Shown in pieces: positions 34,605 through 43,682 of a DNA stretch of 64,000 nucleotides. The notes under the pieces were generated by a model. The model did not search any database. It saw only the letters and a list, made by a program, of their open reading frames with translations, and had not been told where the DNA came from. Source of the DNA: Vallitalea sp. (GTDB lineage Bacteria; Bacillota; Clostridia; Lachnospirales; Vallitaleaceae); contig JAOASG010000044.1 in the NCBI GenBank assembly GCA_025210235.1, positions 1-64,000 of the forward strand. Reading direction: 5' to 3'. Numbering within the stretch: the first letter of the stretch is position 1; each line of letters begins with the position of its first letter. The position numbers and the translations under genes were made by a program.

Positions 34605-34853
34605 TTATTTTAAACTATCATATTTATTCTTTAATTCTACTTTTACTTCCTTTGGAAGTTGATGCCATCTTACATTTTGAATTGCTCCTTCTAATGCATA
34701 AAGTTTGTTACAACATGTATCCCCATGCATATTCAACCTAATTATTGCATCAATACTCCCAATTTCTATTAATTCCTCTGCTGATTTAATCCCTACATTA
34801 ATTAATTCCTTCTCAAGTGTTTTCCCAATATTAGGTAATTCCGATAATTTCAT
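34605..34853 (-). CDS. TfoX C-terminal domain protein
   Basis: This 82-residue protein matches the stand-alone TfoX_C domain, a helix-hairpin-helix-like fold. Its course is KLSELPNIGKTLEKELINVG, KSAEELIEIGSIDAIIRL, CCNKLYALEGAIQNVRWHQL and LPKEVKVELKNKY. TfoX promotes competence in proteobacteria, but the short clostridial versions have no known role. It lies alone before alaS on the same strand, with AAAGGAG before the ATG at 34853. Confidence 0.85.
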   Translation of the reverse strand: MKLSELPNIGKTLEKELINVGIKSAEELIEIGSIDAIIRLNMHGDTCCNKLYALEGAIQNVRWHQLPKEVKVELKNKYDSLK

Positions 34854-34970
34854 CTAAAAGTCTCCTTTATGTTATTCTATAATATTCTATTTTCTCTCAA
34901 TATACTTCCAACCGTCTCGTACAGAATATAATTTTTTATACTAGATTAGGTAATGTGTATTATGGATATT

Positions 34971-35007
34971 AGTTCACTTATAGCTTGTGAAGGGTATATG
35001 GTATGTA
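34971..35007. repeat. half copy of P3
   Basis: CTTGTGAAGGGTATATGGTA matches the left arm of P3 at about 47618-47637 almost perfectly. The facing arm is absent. It stands about 60 nt from a P4 arm, the same pairing as at 47.6-48.06 kb. Confidence 0.65.
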
Positions 35008-35044
35008 AACACTAGTATGAAGCTATTTTCGTGAGTACATAGCC

Positions 35045-35147
35045 GAGTTTTTAAGTTTTAGGAAACTATTCTGGAATGAACTTAGTTTTTCTTAGGATGA
35101 TTTAACCTGAACGAATTTTTAATACCTATCCATCTACGACCGTCTTA
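35045..35147. repeat. solo arm of P4
   Basis: About 90 percent identical over 103 bp to 47954-48055, from GAGTTTTTAA to CGACCGTCTTA, in the same orientation. The opposite arm of the palindrome is missing. With the P3 half copy it fills the 312 bp gene-free stretch downstream of the MoxR-VWA-ABC locus. Confidence 0.8.
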
Positions 35148-35165
35148 AATTTAAATTAAGTTAGA

Positions 35166-36656
35166 CTAATTCAATCCAGAAAAATACTTTTTAACAACTT
35201 CCTGTATTCCTTTTGGAATATTTGTAGAATTCATCGATTCATAAGCTTTACTTTCATAATCTCCAATGATCCTATGATACGGTATTTTTTTCCCATCTAT
35301 AGAAATACCTTCTTTCATAATTTGAGTAGTTGATTCTCCTTTATTTCCTCGTTGACCATTAATATTCTTATCCTGAATATTAGAATCCAATAAATCCTCA
35401 TTTGTCTTAGAGTTATAACTTCCTCTTCCTCTTCCATTCCCTAGAGCACTATTGCTATTTCCACTAGTATTGCTCCCATTTCCATTGGTACTATTTCCTT
35501 CACCATTTCCCTTACCTTCCCCTGCTCCTTTATTATTTCCACTACTATTACTATTACCTTCATTAGAAGCAGATTGGGAATTATTTTGATTTAATGAATC
35601 ACTAGATTTTTCTCCTCTAGAATAATTATTATTTTTACTATTTTTAAAAGATGCATATTGACTTTTAGACAATTCTGCATTGGTCATTTCCATATCATTT
35701 ATTAATTGACTAAGTAATCCTGCAAGTTGACTTGTATCAAGCCCTGCTAACTGACTAGATATATTACTCATCATCTTATCAAAATCTTTTTCTGACATCT
35801 TAGATGCCTCTTTAATAAGTTTATCTATTAATTCATTAGCTTTATCAAATTTCTTATTATCTAGAAGTTCTCCAAGCTCTTTTAGATTATTATTCTTTAT
35901 CATTTTTTTAGCTATTTTTTCAAAAGCCTCTTGTTTAACTTTATTTTTCTTAAACTCTATTAGTTGTTCGTTAAATTTAGATTGCTTTTTAAACTCTTTT
36001 TCATTATTAACTTTAGCTATTTCCTTATTAAGTTTAGAAATCTCTTTTTGAAGATTATTTTTATCTTCTTTTGATAAAAATATATCATCTTTAATTTCTT
36101 TTTCAACTTTTTTTATTTTATTCTTTTCTTGTTTTTTAAGAATTATCATATCTTCTTTTTGCTTTACTAGATCAAAATGTTTACTAGGTATTGCCATAAT
36201 AATAAATAATAAACTAATAATAACTGCACTAAATAACAAATTTTTATTTGGCGGTTTATATGCAACAATTTTTTTATGATTAATCTTCCTAATATGATTG
36301 TAAGTATCCTCTATTTCTATTTTACTATAAGGATTATCACTTTCCATTAATTCCAAAGCAGTAATTGTTCTTTCTTGTAAACCTTGTTTATCAATTACCT
36401 TTGCTACATTTTTATTATTAGGTATACGAAACATAGAAAAGCATATACCTATCAGTGTGCTAACAATAATAATATATATATTTTTTTTATATATAAATGT
36501 AACAGGAACTATATGAGATACTATAGCTAGAAAAATACACACTAATACACCTATAGTTAAGCTATTTAAAATAAATTTAATAGTTGTACTTATTATCATA
36601 CGTCTTTTTACTTTATTAATTATTTCAAATATCTTTTTATTAAATTCATTATTCAT
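35166..36656 (-). CDS. membrane protein with coiled coil and Gly/Ser/Asn-rich tract (DUF4175-like)
   Basis: This 496-residue protein has membrane helices at about residues 22-45, 57-73 and 143-162. The segment between, with LQERTITALELMESDNPYSK, resembles the N-terminal part of DUF4175-type proteins found in MoxR/VWA loci. A long Lys/Glu-rich coiled coil (about 165-320) follows, then a Ser/Gly/Asn low-complexity tract (about 340-430) and a C-terminal region with GKKIPYHRIIGDYESKAYESM. The function is unknown. It is the last gene of the eight-gene run, 11 nt after the ABC permease gene, so it likely belongs to the same system. Confidence 0.7.
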   Translation of the reverse strand: MNNEFNKKIFEIINKVKRRMIISTTIKFILNSLTIGVLVCIFLAIVSHIVPVTFIYKKNIYIIIVSTLIGICFSMFRIPNNKNVAKVIDKQGLQERTITALELMESDNPYSKIEIEDTYNHIRKINHKKIVAYKPPNKNLLFSAVIISLLFIIMAIPSKHFDLVKQKEDMIILKKQEKNKIKKVEKEIKDDIFLSKEDKNNLQKEISKLNKEIAKVNNEKEFKKQSKFNEQLIEFKKNKVKQEAFEKIAKKMIKNNNLKELGELLDNKKFDKANELIDKLIKEASKMSEKDFDKMMSNISSQLAGLDTSQLAGLLSQLINDMEMTNAELSKSQYASFKNSKNNNYSRGEKSSDSLNQNNSQSASNEGNSNSSGNNKGAGEGKGNGEGNSTNGNGSNTSGNSNSALGNGRGRGSYNSKTNEDLLDSNIQDKNINGQRGNKGESTTQIMKEGISIDGKKIPYHRIIGDYESKAYESMNSTNIPKGIQEVVKKYFSGLN

Positions 36657-36667
36657 AAAATCACCTT

Positions 36668-37516
36668 CTACGACATGTTAGTTCTTAGATTTTTTGTTTT
36701 CTTAGTCACTTTTCTTATAGGGTTAAGAATATATGCAGATGCAAATATTAAACAAGCAGAAAATATAGAGAACAAACTTGTACTAATTATCCAAAAATAT
36801 TTATTGTTCCCTATAATATCATAAATATTTTGTATGTCTCCAAATTGTTTGATTAGTATTGACCAAAAAGTTAATCCTGGATTAATATATAATAACCAAA
36901 AAGTATTATTATCATATAACATATATTTTTGTTTTGTCTCAATATAAATGAAAGTAATTACAAATGTGCCTATTGTTAAAAAAATCATTACCAAGTATGT
37001 AAGAACAATTGAAGTTATAGTTTTTTTAAACAGTGTAGAAAAAAATATACCTATTGAGCCAAAAAAGAATGAAATTACAATATAAAATAGAACCATATTT
37101 AAAATTGATAGTAAATCAAGTCCGCCAAATAATAATACAAAAGAAAATACTGGTAATGATGCGATAATTAATAATAATACCATACTAATGGAAGTTGTTA
37201 GTTTGCCCATTACAATAGATATAGGTCTTAAATTAGTACTTAGCAAAATATCTAATGTTTGTTTCTCCCTTTCTAAAGATATGGCACCCGATGTTAATAT
37301 TGGAACTATAAATGAAATCATTAATACTTGAATAACTGTAAGTGTTATATATACTGATCTATAACTTTCTCCAAGTTCATAGTTATTATTATATAAAAAA
37401 GAATTAAGCATTATAATAACACCAAGTGCTAATAACGTTACATATGCCATAATCATACCGACAGTTTTCCAACTTCTCATTCTAATCTTTGATTCTTTCA
37501 TAATAATTGCTTTCAA
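36668..37516 (-). CDS. ABC transporter permease (ABC-2 type)
   Basis: This 282-residue protein has six membrane helices and the ABC-2 pattern ISLEREKQTLDILLSTNLRPISIVMGKL after the second helix. It pairs with the ATPase encoded immediately upstream (27 nt gap). Together with the GATase-like exported protein before them, the set resembles the ABC part of gliding-type (GldA-GldF-GldG) or bacteriocin-export-like systems; the substrate is not known. The start is a TTG at 37516 with AGGTGA upstream. Confidence 0.88.
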   Translation of the reverse strand: MKAIIMKESKIRMRSWKTVGMIMAYVTLLALGVIIMLNSFLYNNNYELGESYRSVYITLTVIQVLMISFIVPILTSGAISLEREKQTLDILLSTNLRPISIVMGKLTTSISMVLLLIIASLPVFSFVLLFGGLDLLSILNMVLFYIVISFFFGSIGIFFSTLFKKTITSIVLTYLVMIFLTIGTFVITFIYIETKQKYMLYDNNTFWLLYINPGLTFWSILIKQFGDIQNIYDIIGNNKYFWIISTSLFSIFSACLIFASAYILNPIRKVTKKTKNLRTNMS

Positions 37517-37543
37517 TTTATTTCACCTTCCTTTATATAATAT

Positions 37544-38464
37544 TTAAGCTTCTTTTGTAACTTCCAGAAATATGTCTTCAAGATTTTGAGTCTTTTTACT
37601 TAAGGATATAACAGGAACATCTTGTATAACTAGCATTTTTAATATTTTTCTTATGTTGTCATTATCTCCATTTATTATAACTTCCAACTTGTTTCCTATT
37701 TGATTAATATCATTTACAAAATCTATCTCTTTTAGTATTTTTTCCGCTTTATTTACACTATCAGTAACTTCAATCTCTATTATTTTATTATTATAAACTT
37801 TATTAGTGACCTCATTTACATCACCACTTATTACTATATTCCCATTACTAATAATTCCTATAGATGTACATATCTCAGATAATTCAGATAGTATATGTGA
37901 GCTAACTATAATAGTCTTACCCATATCCCTTAATGTATTTAATATTTTTTTCATGTCTGCTCTAGCTCTTGGATCCATACCTGATGCAGGCTCATCTAAT
38001 ACTAATAATTTCGGATTGTGAACGAGACATCTTGCTAAACAAAGTTTTTGCTTCATACCTCTAGATAGATTGTCTACAAAAAAATCTGCTTTATCAGTTA
38101 AACTAACTAATTCAAGTAAATCTTCTATCATCTTTTCCTTTTCGTTACCTTTAATACCATATATAGAAGAGTAAAAATCTAAATACTCAGTAACTTTCAG
38201 ATTATCATATACTCCAAAAAAATCAGGCATATATCCAATATATTGCTTAGCTCTTCTAATATCTTGTAATGCATCTATATTATTAATAAATACCTGTCCA
38301 TCAGTAGGCTTTAGTAATCCACATATGATCTTCATTGTTGTTGTTTTACCTGCACCATTTGGACCAATGAAACCAAAAATCTGTCCTTCATCAACCTTTA
38401 GATCTATACCATTTAATGCTGTAAATTTTTTATAATTTTTCTTTAATCCTATAATTTCTAACAT
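37544..38464 (-). CDS. ABC transporter ATP-binding protein
   Basis: This 306-residue ATPase has Walker A GPNGAGKTTTMK (about residues 34-45), Q-loop YMPDFFGVYDNL, signature LSRGMKQKLCLARCL (about 132), Walker B LLVLDEPASGMDP and the H-loop SSHILSE. A C-terminal domain of about 90 residues follows. It energises the ABC-2 permease encoded downstream. Its ATG overlaps the stop of the preceding large membrane protein gene by one base (TAATG), which ties the ABC pair to the MoxR-VWA genes. Confidence 0.95.
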   Translation of the reverse strand: MLEIIGLKKNYKKFTALNGIDLKVDEGQIFGFIGPNGAGKTTTMKIICGLLKPTDGQVFINNIDALQDIRRAKQYIGYMPDFFGVYDNLKVTEYLDFYSSIYGIKGNEKEKMIEDLLELVSLTDKADFFVDNLSRGMKQKLCLARCLVHNPKLLVLDEPASGMDPRARADMKKILNTLRDMGKTIIVSSHILSELSEICTSIGIISNGNIVISGDVNEVTNKVYNNKIIEIEVTDSVNKAEKILKEIDFVNDINQIGNKLEVIINGDNDNIRKILKMLVIQDVPVISLSKKTQNLEDIFLEVTKEA

Positions 38465-40806
38465 TATTTCACAATCCCTTCTACATATATTTCAGGAACT
38501 TCAACCTTACCAGTATCAGATAGCACAACTTTAATCATTAACAACCCATTGCTATTAATATATTTATTGACATCACTTTCTTCAATAACTAATTTGTCAT
38601 CTATTTTTATACCAGTATTGTTAATAATATCTATTAAAGTATAATCTATATTAACATTAGATTTATTATTACCACTACTTTTTTTCCTAATAATAATTTT
38701 ATTTACGTTTATAAATTTTACAGGGATAGGGAAATATAAATCAAATTCTTTACTAGGACTATAAAAAGGACTATCAACTCTATTAGCATTCATAAAGGGT
38801 TTAATTTCTCCATATTCATAAATAGCTTTTGTTCCACTAATATGTTCTACAATATTATATGAAGAAATTAATGTTTTTTCATAATTTTTTGTTTTTTGAT
38901 TATTAATACTAAAGCCATTAGAGAACTTTTCTTTAGTCCAACCAATAAATACAGCTTTATCTTTAGTTAGATTATTATAATCATCTCTATTTAATATTAT
39001 AACACTTCTTTTTTGATAAACATCTCTTTTCCCCCTAAAGGAATTACTATCATTTTTTTTATAATTTTGCCAATAATAGTCTTGTATATAAGAATAATAA
39101 TCATTTTCTAATTCTTCTACTTTTTTTGTTTCATTAGACTGTAATTTATTTACAAAATATAACCTACTATCATAATAAATTAAACAATCCTCTAAATCAA
39201 AATCAAAATTATTAGTTACAGTTCCCTCAATGTTATTTCCAGTATAATTAACATCAAGTTGTATCTTATTTTCTTTTGGTAAATTTGGCGAATTATCCAA
39301 TTCAAAATTATGATTACTGAATATATTTGATTTATAAAATGTAATAGAAGGTATACCAACATTCCAATCATATAAAACTGGAAAATCATTTTGTTTTTGA
39401 GTTGGGTCAATATGTCTATAATAATTATCATTGTTGAATGGAGCCATATATAAATGATCTATAGAATCTACTTTAATCCTTGATTTATTTGTATTTAAAA
39501 CCATTCCATAACTTTTACAAGAACTACTATTATTGTCAAAATTGATGATATTAACTACTTGTGTTATTGGGTGTTTTATTCTTGTATTAACACCAAATAA
39601 ATGCATTAAAATAACAAAGATAATAGATAATGCAGGAATGCATACCCAAATATATTGTCTTTTCCCTCTCCGTTTAAGAAATATATATATAAATGGTCCG
39701 ATCAATATAATATATATAAAAATAAGTATACCTATTGTTAATAATGAAGGTAATTTTATTTCTGGTATAACCTTTAAAAAAGTATTAACTGTATCACTTA
39801 AGAAGCGATTATTTAAAGTTTTTACAATATATTTATTACTAACAATTTCTTTTTGAATAAAAGTGCTTATAAATTCTGTGTTATAAATAAATGACTTCAT
39901 GGGTTCCATTGCTAAATCATATGTAAATAAATATATATTACCTAATCCTTTTGTTCGTTTGTATACTAAAATATCATCTTTACTTTCAATTACTTTAGTA
40001 AAGTTATTATTATTAAGTTCAATAATACTTAATGGAGTATTATTAATAGAATCATCATATTCTTTTGCTAAGTATTGGTAAAATACTTCTGTATTAATAT
40101 CTTTAGTATTAATATTATTTTTAATACCTATATAATCTTTTATATTTGATAATACTTTTGAATAATTAACTCCTGTACCAATAATTAATTGTCCGCCATC
40201 TTCTACCCATGTTTTTAATGTTTTAATTTGTCTTTCACTTAATCTTGACATATCAAAGTTATTTATAATAATAATATTAATCATTTTACTAGCAAAAATA
40301 TTTTCTGGAAAATTATTTTGAGTTAACTTTATTTTAACATATTCTGATGGAATATAATTTAAAGCATCATAATCATCTGTAAGAATTCCTATCATTAATT
40401 CTTCATCTCTTACTCCTTTTCCAATTGGAATATTAAACTTATGTTCTTCTACAACTTTATCATCTTTAATAATTTTGCTTTTAATTAAAGATAAATTTTC
40501 ATCAGCACAAGGGATTAAAAATTTAACAACTTTTTCTTTGCCTTTTTCTAAAGAAATATGTTGTGAAATTACTCCATCATTTTCATTATTAATATGAAAT
40601 TGTAATTTAACTTCACCATCAAAATCATCAAAATTACTAACTACATTCATTTTAACTGGTATATAATCTCCATATCTAAAATAATTATCATATCCGTATT
40701 CAAGATTAATCTCAAATTTATCTGTTGAAGCAGCTTTAATATTTACTGTATTAAAAAATATCATTATATAAAATGTAGTAAGTATTAATAAAAATATCTT
40801 CTTCAT
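38464..40806 (-). CDS. large exported membrane protein with GATase-like domain
   Basis: This 780-residue protein has an N-terminal signal peptide (KKIFLLILTTFYIMIFFNTVNIKAAS), then a beta-rich region. A GATase1/ThuA-like region follows (IGILTDDYDALNYIPSEYV, MINIIIINNFDMSRLSERQIKTLKTWVEDGGQLIIGTG). Two membrane helices lie at about residues 355-385 and 395-415, and a long extracytoplasmic C-terminal part of mostly beta character follows. I do not recognise a precise family; a GldG-like accessory subunit of the ABC pair downstream is a reasonable guess. It sits in the middle of the locus, 73 nt after the big VWA gene, with a mini P1 element between. The ribosome binding site AAGGAG precedes the ATG. 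Confidence 0.72.
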   Translation of the reverse strand: MKKIFLLILTTFYIMIFFNTVNIKAASTDKFEINLEYGYDNYFRYGDYIPVKMNVVSNFDDFDGEVKLQFHINNENDGVISQHISLEKGKEKVVKFLIPCADENLSLIKSKIIKDDKVVEEHKFNIPIGKGVRDEELMIGILTDDYDALNYIPSEYVKIKLTQNNFPENIFASKMINIIIINNFDMSRLSERQIKTLKTWVEDGGQLIIGTGVNYSKVLSNIKDYIGIKNNINTKDINTEVFYQYLAKEYDDSINNTPLSIIELNNNNFTKVIESKDDILVYKRTKGLGNIYLFTYDLAMEPMKSFIYNTEFISTFIQKEIVSNKYIVKTLNNRFLSDTVNTFLKVIPEIKLPSLLTIGILIFIYIILIGPFIYIFLKRRGKRQYIWVCIPALSIIFVILMHLFGVNTRIKHPITQVVNIINFDNNSSSCKSYGMVLNTNKSRIKVDSIDHLYMAPFNNDNYYRHIDPTQKQNDFPVLYDWNVGIPSITFYKSNIFSNHNFELDNSPNLPKENKIQLDVNYTGNNIEGTVTNNFDFDLEDCLIYYDSRLYFVNKLQSNETKKVEELENDYYSYIQDYYWQNYKKNDSNSFRGKRDVYQKRSVIILNRDDYNNLTKDKAVFIGWTKEKFSNGFSINNQKTKNYEKTLISSYNIVEHISGTKAIYEYGEIKPFMNANRVDSPFYSPSKEFDLYFPIPVKFINVNKIIIRKKSSGNNKSNVNIDYTLIDIINNTGIKIDDKLVIEESDVNKYINSNGLLMIKVVLSDTGKVEVPEIYVEGIVK

Positions 40807-40844
40807 TTTGGTAATCTCCTTATTATTTTTTATTAGTCTATTAA

Positions 40845-40868
40845 GTAATTGCGAAACTACGCAATTAC
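40845..40868. repeat. minimal P1: both ends only (24 bp)
   Basis: GTAATTGC and GCAATTAC enclose only GAAACTAC. This equals the two P1 termini joined with the core removed. Confidence 0.55.
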
Positions 40869-40878
40869 CTATTTCTCA

Positions 40879-43629
40879 TTATTGTTTTTTCTTAATATTA
40901 CCTAATAGTTGTTTTGTATCTAATATTTTTTCTTCTTCATTCGTACTATTAAGTTTTTTATTTAATTCTTTATTTGATTTACGTTTTTCTTCTACGTTGA
41001 CATTTTGTTGTATCTTCTCTACAGTATTTAACTTCTTACTCTTATAACCTAACTTTATATTCTTAAATAAAATGTTTGTATTTTCTATAGGTATTAATAA
41101 CTTATGAAATTTAGCTATAATATTAAATCTTCTAAAAGCAATATCAATCATCCATAATATAAGGGCAATTAATAAAAGTATATTAGTTATATTATTACTT
41201 TTCTTTACATTATTTAGTATATCTTTAAAAACTTCATCTGGTTTGTCTATATATTTACCATCGACTTTTTTTATAAATACAGCAAAATCATCATTTTTGT
41301 TAGTAATTTTATATTCCTCTGAATAAGGTATTGTTATTCCACTTAATCCTGTTCCCACAACTTCATCTTGGTATTTCTGTATACCTTTTATCATATATGA
41401 ACCTACTTCATTAGGAATAAAGATACCTTCATAAACTCCTTTTCTTACCGCTTCCAAATCAATTGTATTTATTTTATTACTAGGTGTTTTAATTTGGACA
41501 CTAGAATCTAGCAATTTATCATTCTCTAAAGTATTAAGTCTAATATGAACTTCACCATTGCTGTAAATACTATTAATTTCAACCTGATTACTTGAATAAT
41601 TCTCTATAGTATAATTAATAATATTTTGCCATAATAAATTATTTTTGTCCCAAATATTATATTTAGAACTCCATTCACCTGATAAATCCGAACACCAAGC
41701 TACTGTTTTGCCAAGACCATATTGCCATACGCTTAGTATGGGGTCATAAGTAGGACTTGTTAATAAAACTGTTGCTGCTTCTTTTGGAGAAGTCCCAATA
41801 TAACCATCTAACTCTGGCAAACCATCATTATAGATGTCTGATAAGATTGAATGATAAGATACTATATTAGGGACAAAAGTAATATTATTTAGATAAGTCC
41901 TTGTAGCCATAAATGTTTCTTTTGCAAATATTCTCGGAATGTTTCTACCATCTTTTGTTAAATAATTCCTACCTTTTCCTGATGATGCTATATATTTTAA
42001 TAAAGTATTATCAGCTCCATCTCCTATTCCTACAGTCGATAATGTGATTTTTTTGTAGTTCATATTATTAATTAATTTATCATAACCTGTACTTTCTGCT
42101 TGTCCATCAGTAAGTAATATTATATGTTTGAACTCTGCATTACTTTTATCTAGCTTTTTATATGCTTTTTCAAGAGCAGGTAAAATAGATGTCCCCCCAC
42201 CTTCGTTTATATTTAGAACACTTCCTATTATATCTTCTCTACTTTTTGCCTTTTGTAAATCAACTATATCATATGGTTTATTATCAAATGCAATAACACC
42301 AATTTCATCATTATCCTCAAGAACTTCTACTGTACGAGTTGCGGCTTCTTTTGCTAATCTTAATTTCTGACCACTCATACTACCCGATTTATCAATAACT
42401 AAAACCATAGCAATATTTGGTTTATCTTGTTTCCCACGCATTTTAATATTTACTGGAAGTACAGTTTCCAAAGGTGTTTTATAATATCCTCCTAATGCAT
42501 ATGAACTTTCTCCACCAATTGCAACTAATCCTCCACCAAATTCCTTAACATATATTTCAATATTTTCTAAAAAACCTTGACTTAGATTTTCAGCTGATAC
42601 ATTACATAAAATTACACTTTTATACTTTAAAATGTTTTTTATATCAGTTGGAACTTGTAAACTATTTAACTTATCATAATTAAGGCCAATACTTGTAGCA
42701 ATCTTTTCCATTTGAGTAACATCTTTTTTATCATCATATATTAATAAAACTTTTGGGCTACTTTCAACTAAAGTGAAAGCTGAATAAGTATTATTTACTG
42801 TTAAAGTATCATTTGCAGGTTCGATTAATAATTCATAATTTACAAATCCCTTTTTTTTCGCAATGTCATTAAGTACATAATTATTAGTTCCTTTTCTTAA
42901 CTGTATATTATCCGTTATTACTTTTTCACCATCAGCAATTAAAGTTATCTTTGACATAGTATCCTCGGTAGAATAAATATCCATATTAACCTGAAACTGC
43001 TCACCTAAATTTACTTTTTGTGGTATGTAAAACTTATCTATATATACTTCTTCAGAAATTCTAGTATCTAATGATTTAACCTTAATTTCTATCTCTTGAT
43101 CTTTTATTGACTGAATAAGTTTTGACGCTTTACCTTTATTTTCTTTACCATCTGTAATTATAACTATTCTTTTATTAGAATCTGTCGGTAATAATGCTAA
43201 ACTTTTTAATAATCCTTGTTCAATGTCTGTATAGGACTTATTTATATCACTTTCTAATAAATCAGAAGTAATATCTTTTGATATATTAACATCCAACGAA
43301 GCTTCTTTTCCAAATACTATAGAAGCAATACTATCATTTTTATTCTTTGTTTTAATTGCTTCTTTAATAAATTCTTTAATTTCTTCTTTTTCATGAAATG
43401 CACTTTCTGAAACGTCAGATAAAAATATCGTAGTTGTATCTTTAGAAGTCATAACAAAGGAAATATCTGATAAGGCTAATACTAAAAATAATAATACTAT
43501 TGCTCTTATAGTTATTAACATATATTTTTTTAACTTTGTTACATAATACTGTTTAGATATTATTATTAAAAACAAAAGAATAATTGGATATAAAAATAAT
43601 ACCCATGCTCTTCCAAATTCAATTCTCAT
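40879..43629 (-). CDS. membrane protein with two VWA domains and a GATase-like domain
   Basis: This 916-residue protein has two N-terminal membrane helices (about residues 7-27 and 35-58). A first VWA-like domain has FLSDVSES as its metal site (about 70), followed by Ig-like beta segments. A GATase-like region has VILCNVSAENLS and EFGGGLVAIGGESSYALGGYY (about 365-400). A second, complete VWA has VLVIDKSGSMSG (about 418) and ILLTDGQAES. A further beta region leads to a C-terminal helix (ITNILLLIALILWMIDIAF) and a basic tail. It is related to the YegE/BatB-like large VWA proteins of MoxR loci. MIDAS residues are intact, so divalent metal and ligand binding outside the cell is likely. Function unknown. 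Confidence 0.82.
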   Translation of the reverse strand: MRIEFGRAWVLFLYPIILLFLIIISKQYYVTKLKKYMLITIRAIVLLFLVLALSDISFVMTSKDTTTIFLSDVSESAFHEKEEIKEFIKEAIKTKNKNDSIASIVFGKEASLDVNISKDITSDLLESDINKSYTDIEQGLLKSLALLPTDSNKRIVIITDGKENKGKASKLIQSIKDQEIEIKVKSLDTRISEEVYIDKFYIPQKVNLGEQFQVNMDIYSTEDTMSKITLIADGEKVITDNIQLRKGTNNYVLNDIAKKKGFVNYELLIEPANDTLTVNNTYSAFTLVESSPKVLLIYDDKKDVTQMEKIATSIGLNYDKLNSLQVPTDIKNILKYKSVILCNVSAENLSQGFLENIEIYVKEFGGGLVAIGGESSYALGGYYKTPLETVLPVNIKMRGKQDKPNIAMVLVIDKSGSMSGQKLRLAKEAATRTVEVLEDNDEIGVIAFDNKPYDIVDLQKAKSREDIIGSVLNINEGGGTSILPALEKAYKKLDKSNAEFKHIILLTDGQAESTGYDKLINNMNYKKITLSTVGIGDGADNTLLKYIASSGKGRNYLTKDGRNIPRIFAKETFMATRTYLNNITFVPNIVSYHSILSDIYNDGLPELDGYIGTSPKEAATVLLTSPTYDPILSVWQYGLGKTVAWCSDLSGEWSSKYNIWDKNNLLWQNIINYTIENYSSNQVEINSIYSNGEVHIRLNTLENDKLLDSSVQIKTPSNKINTIDLEAVRKGVYEGIFIPNEVGSYMIKGIQKYQDEVVGTGLSGITIPYSEEYKITNKNDDFAVFIKKVDGKYIDKPDEVFKDILNNVKKSNNITNILLLIALILWMIDIAFRRFNIIAKFHKLLIPIENTNILFKNIKLGYKSKKLNTVEKIQQNVNVEEKRKSNKELNKKLNSTNEEEKILDTKQLLGNIKKKQ

Positions 43630-43682
43630 ATATTACACCTCTTTTCCCTAAGACAAGAAAAAAATATTTTTAGGCGGTTTAC

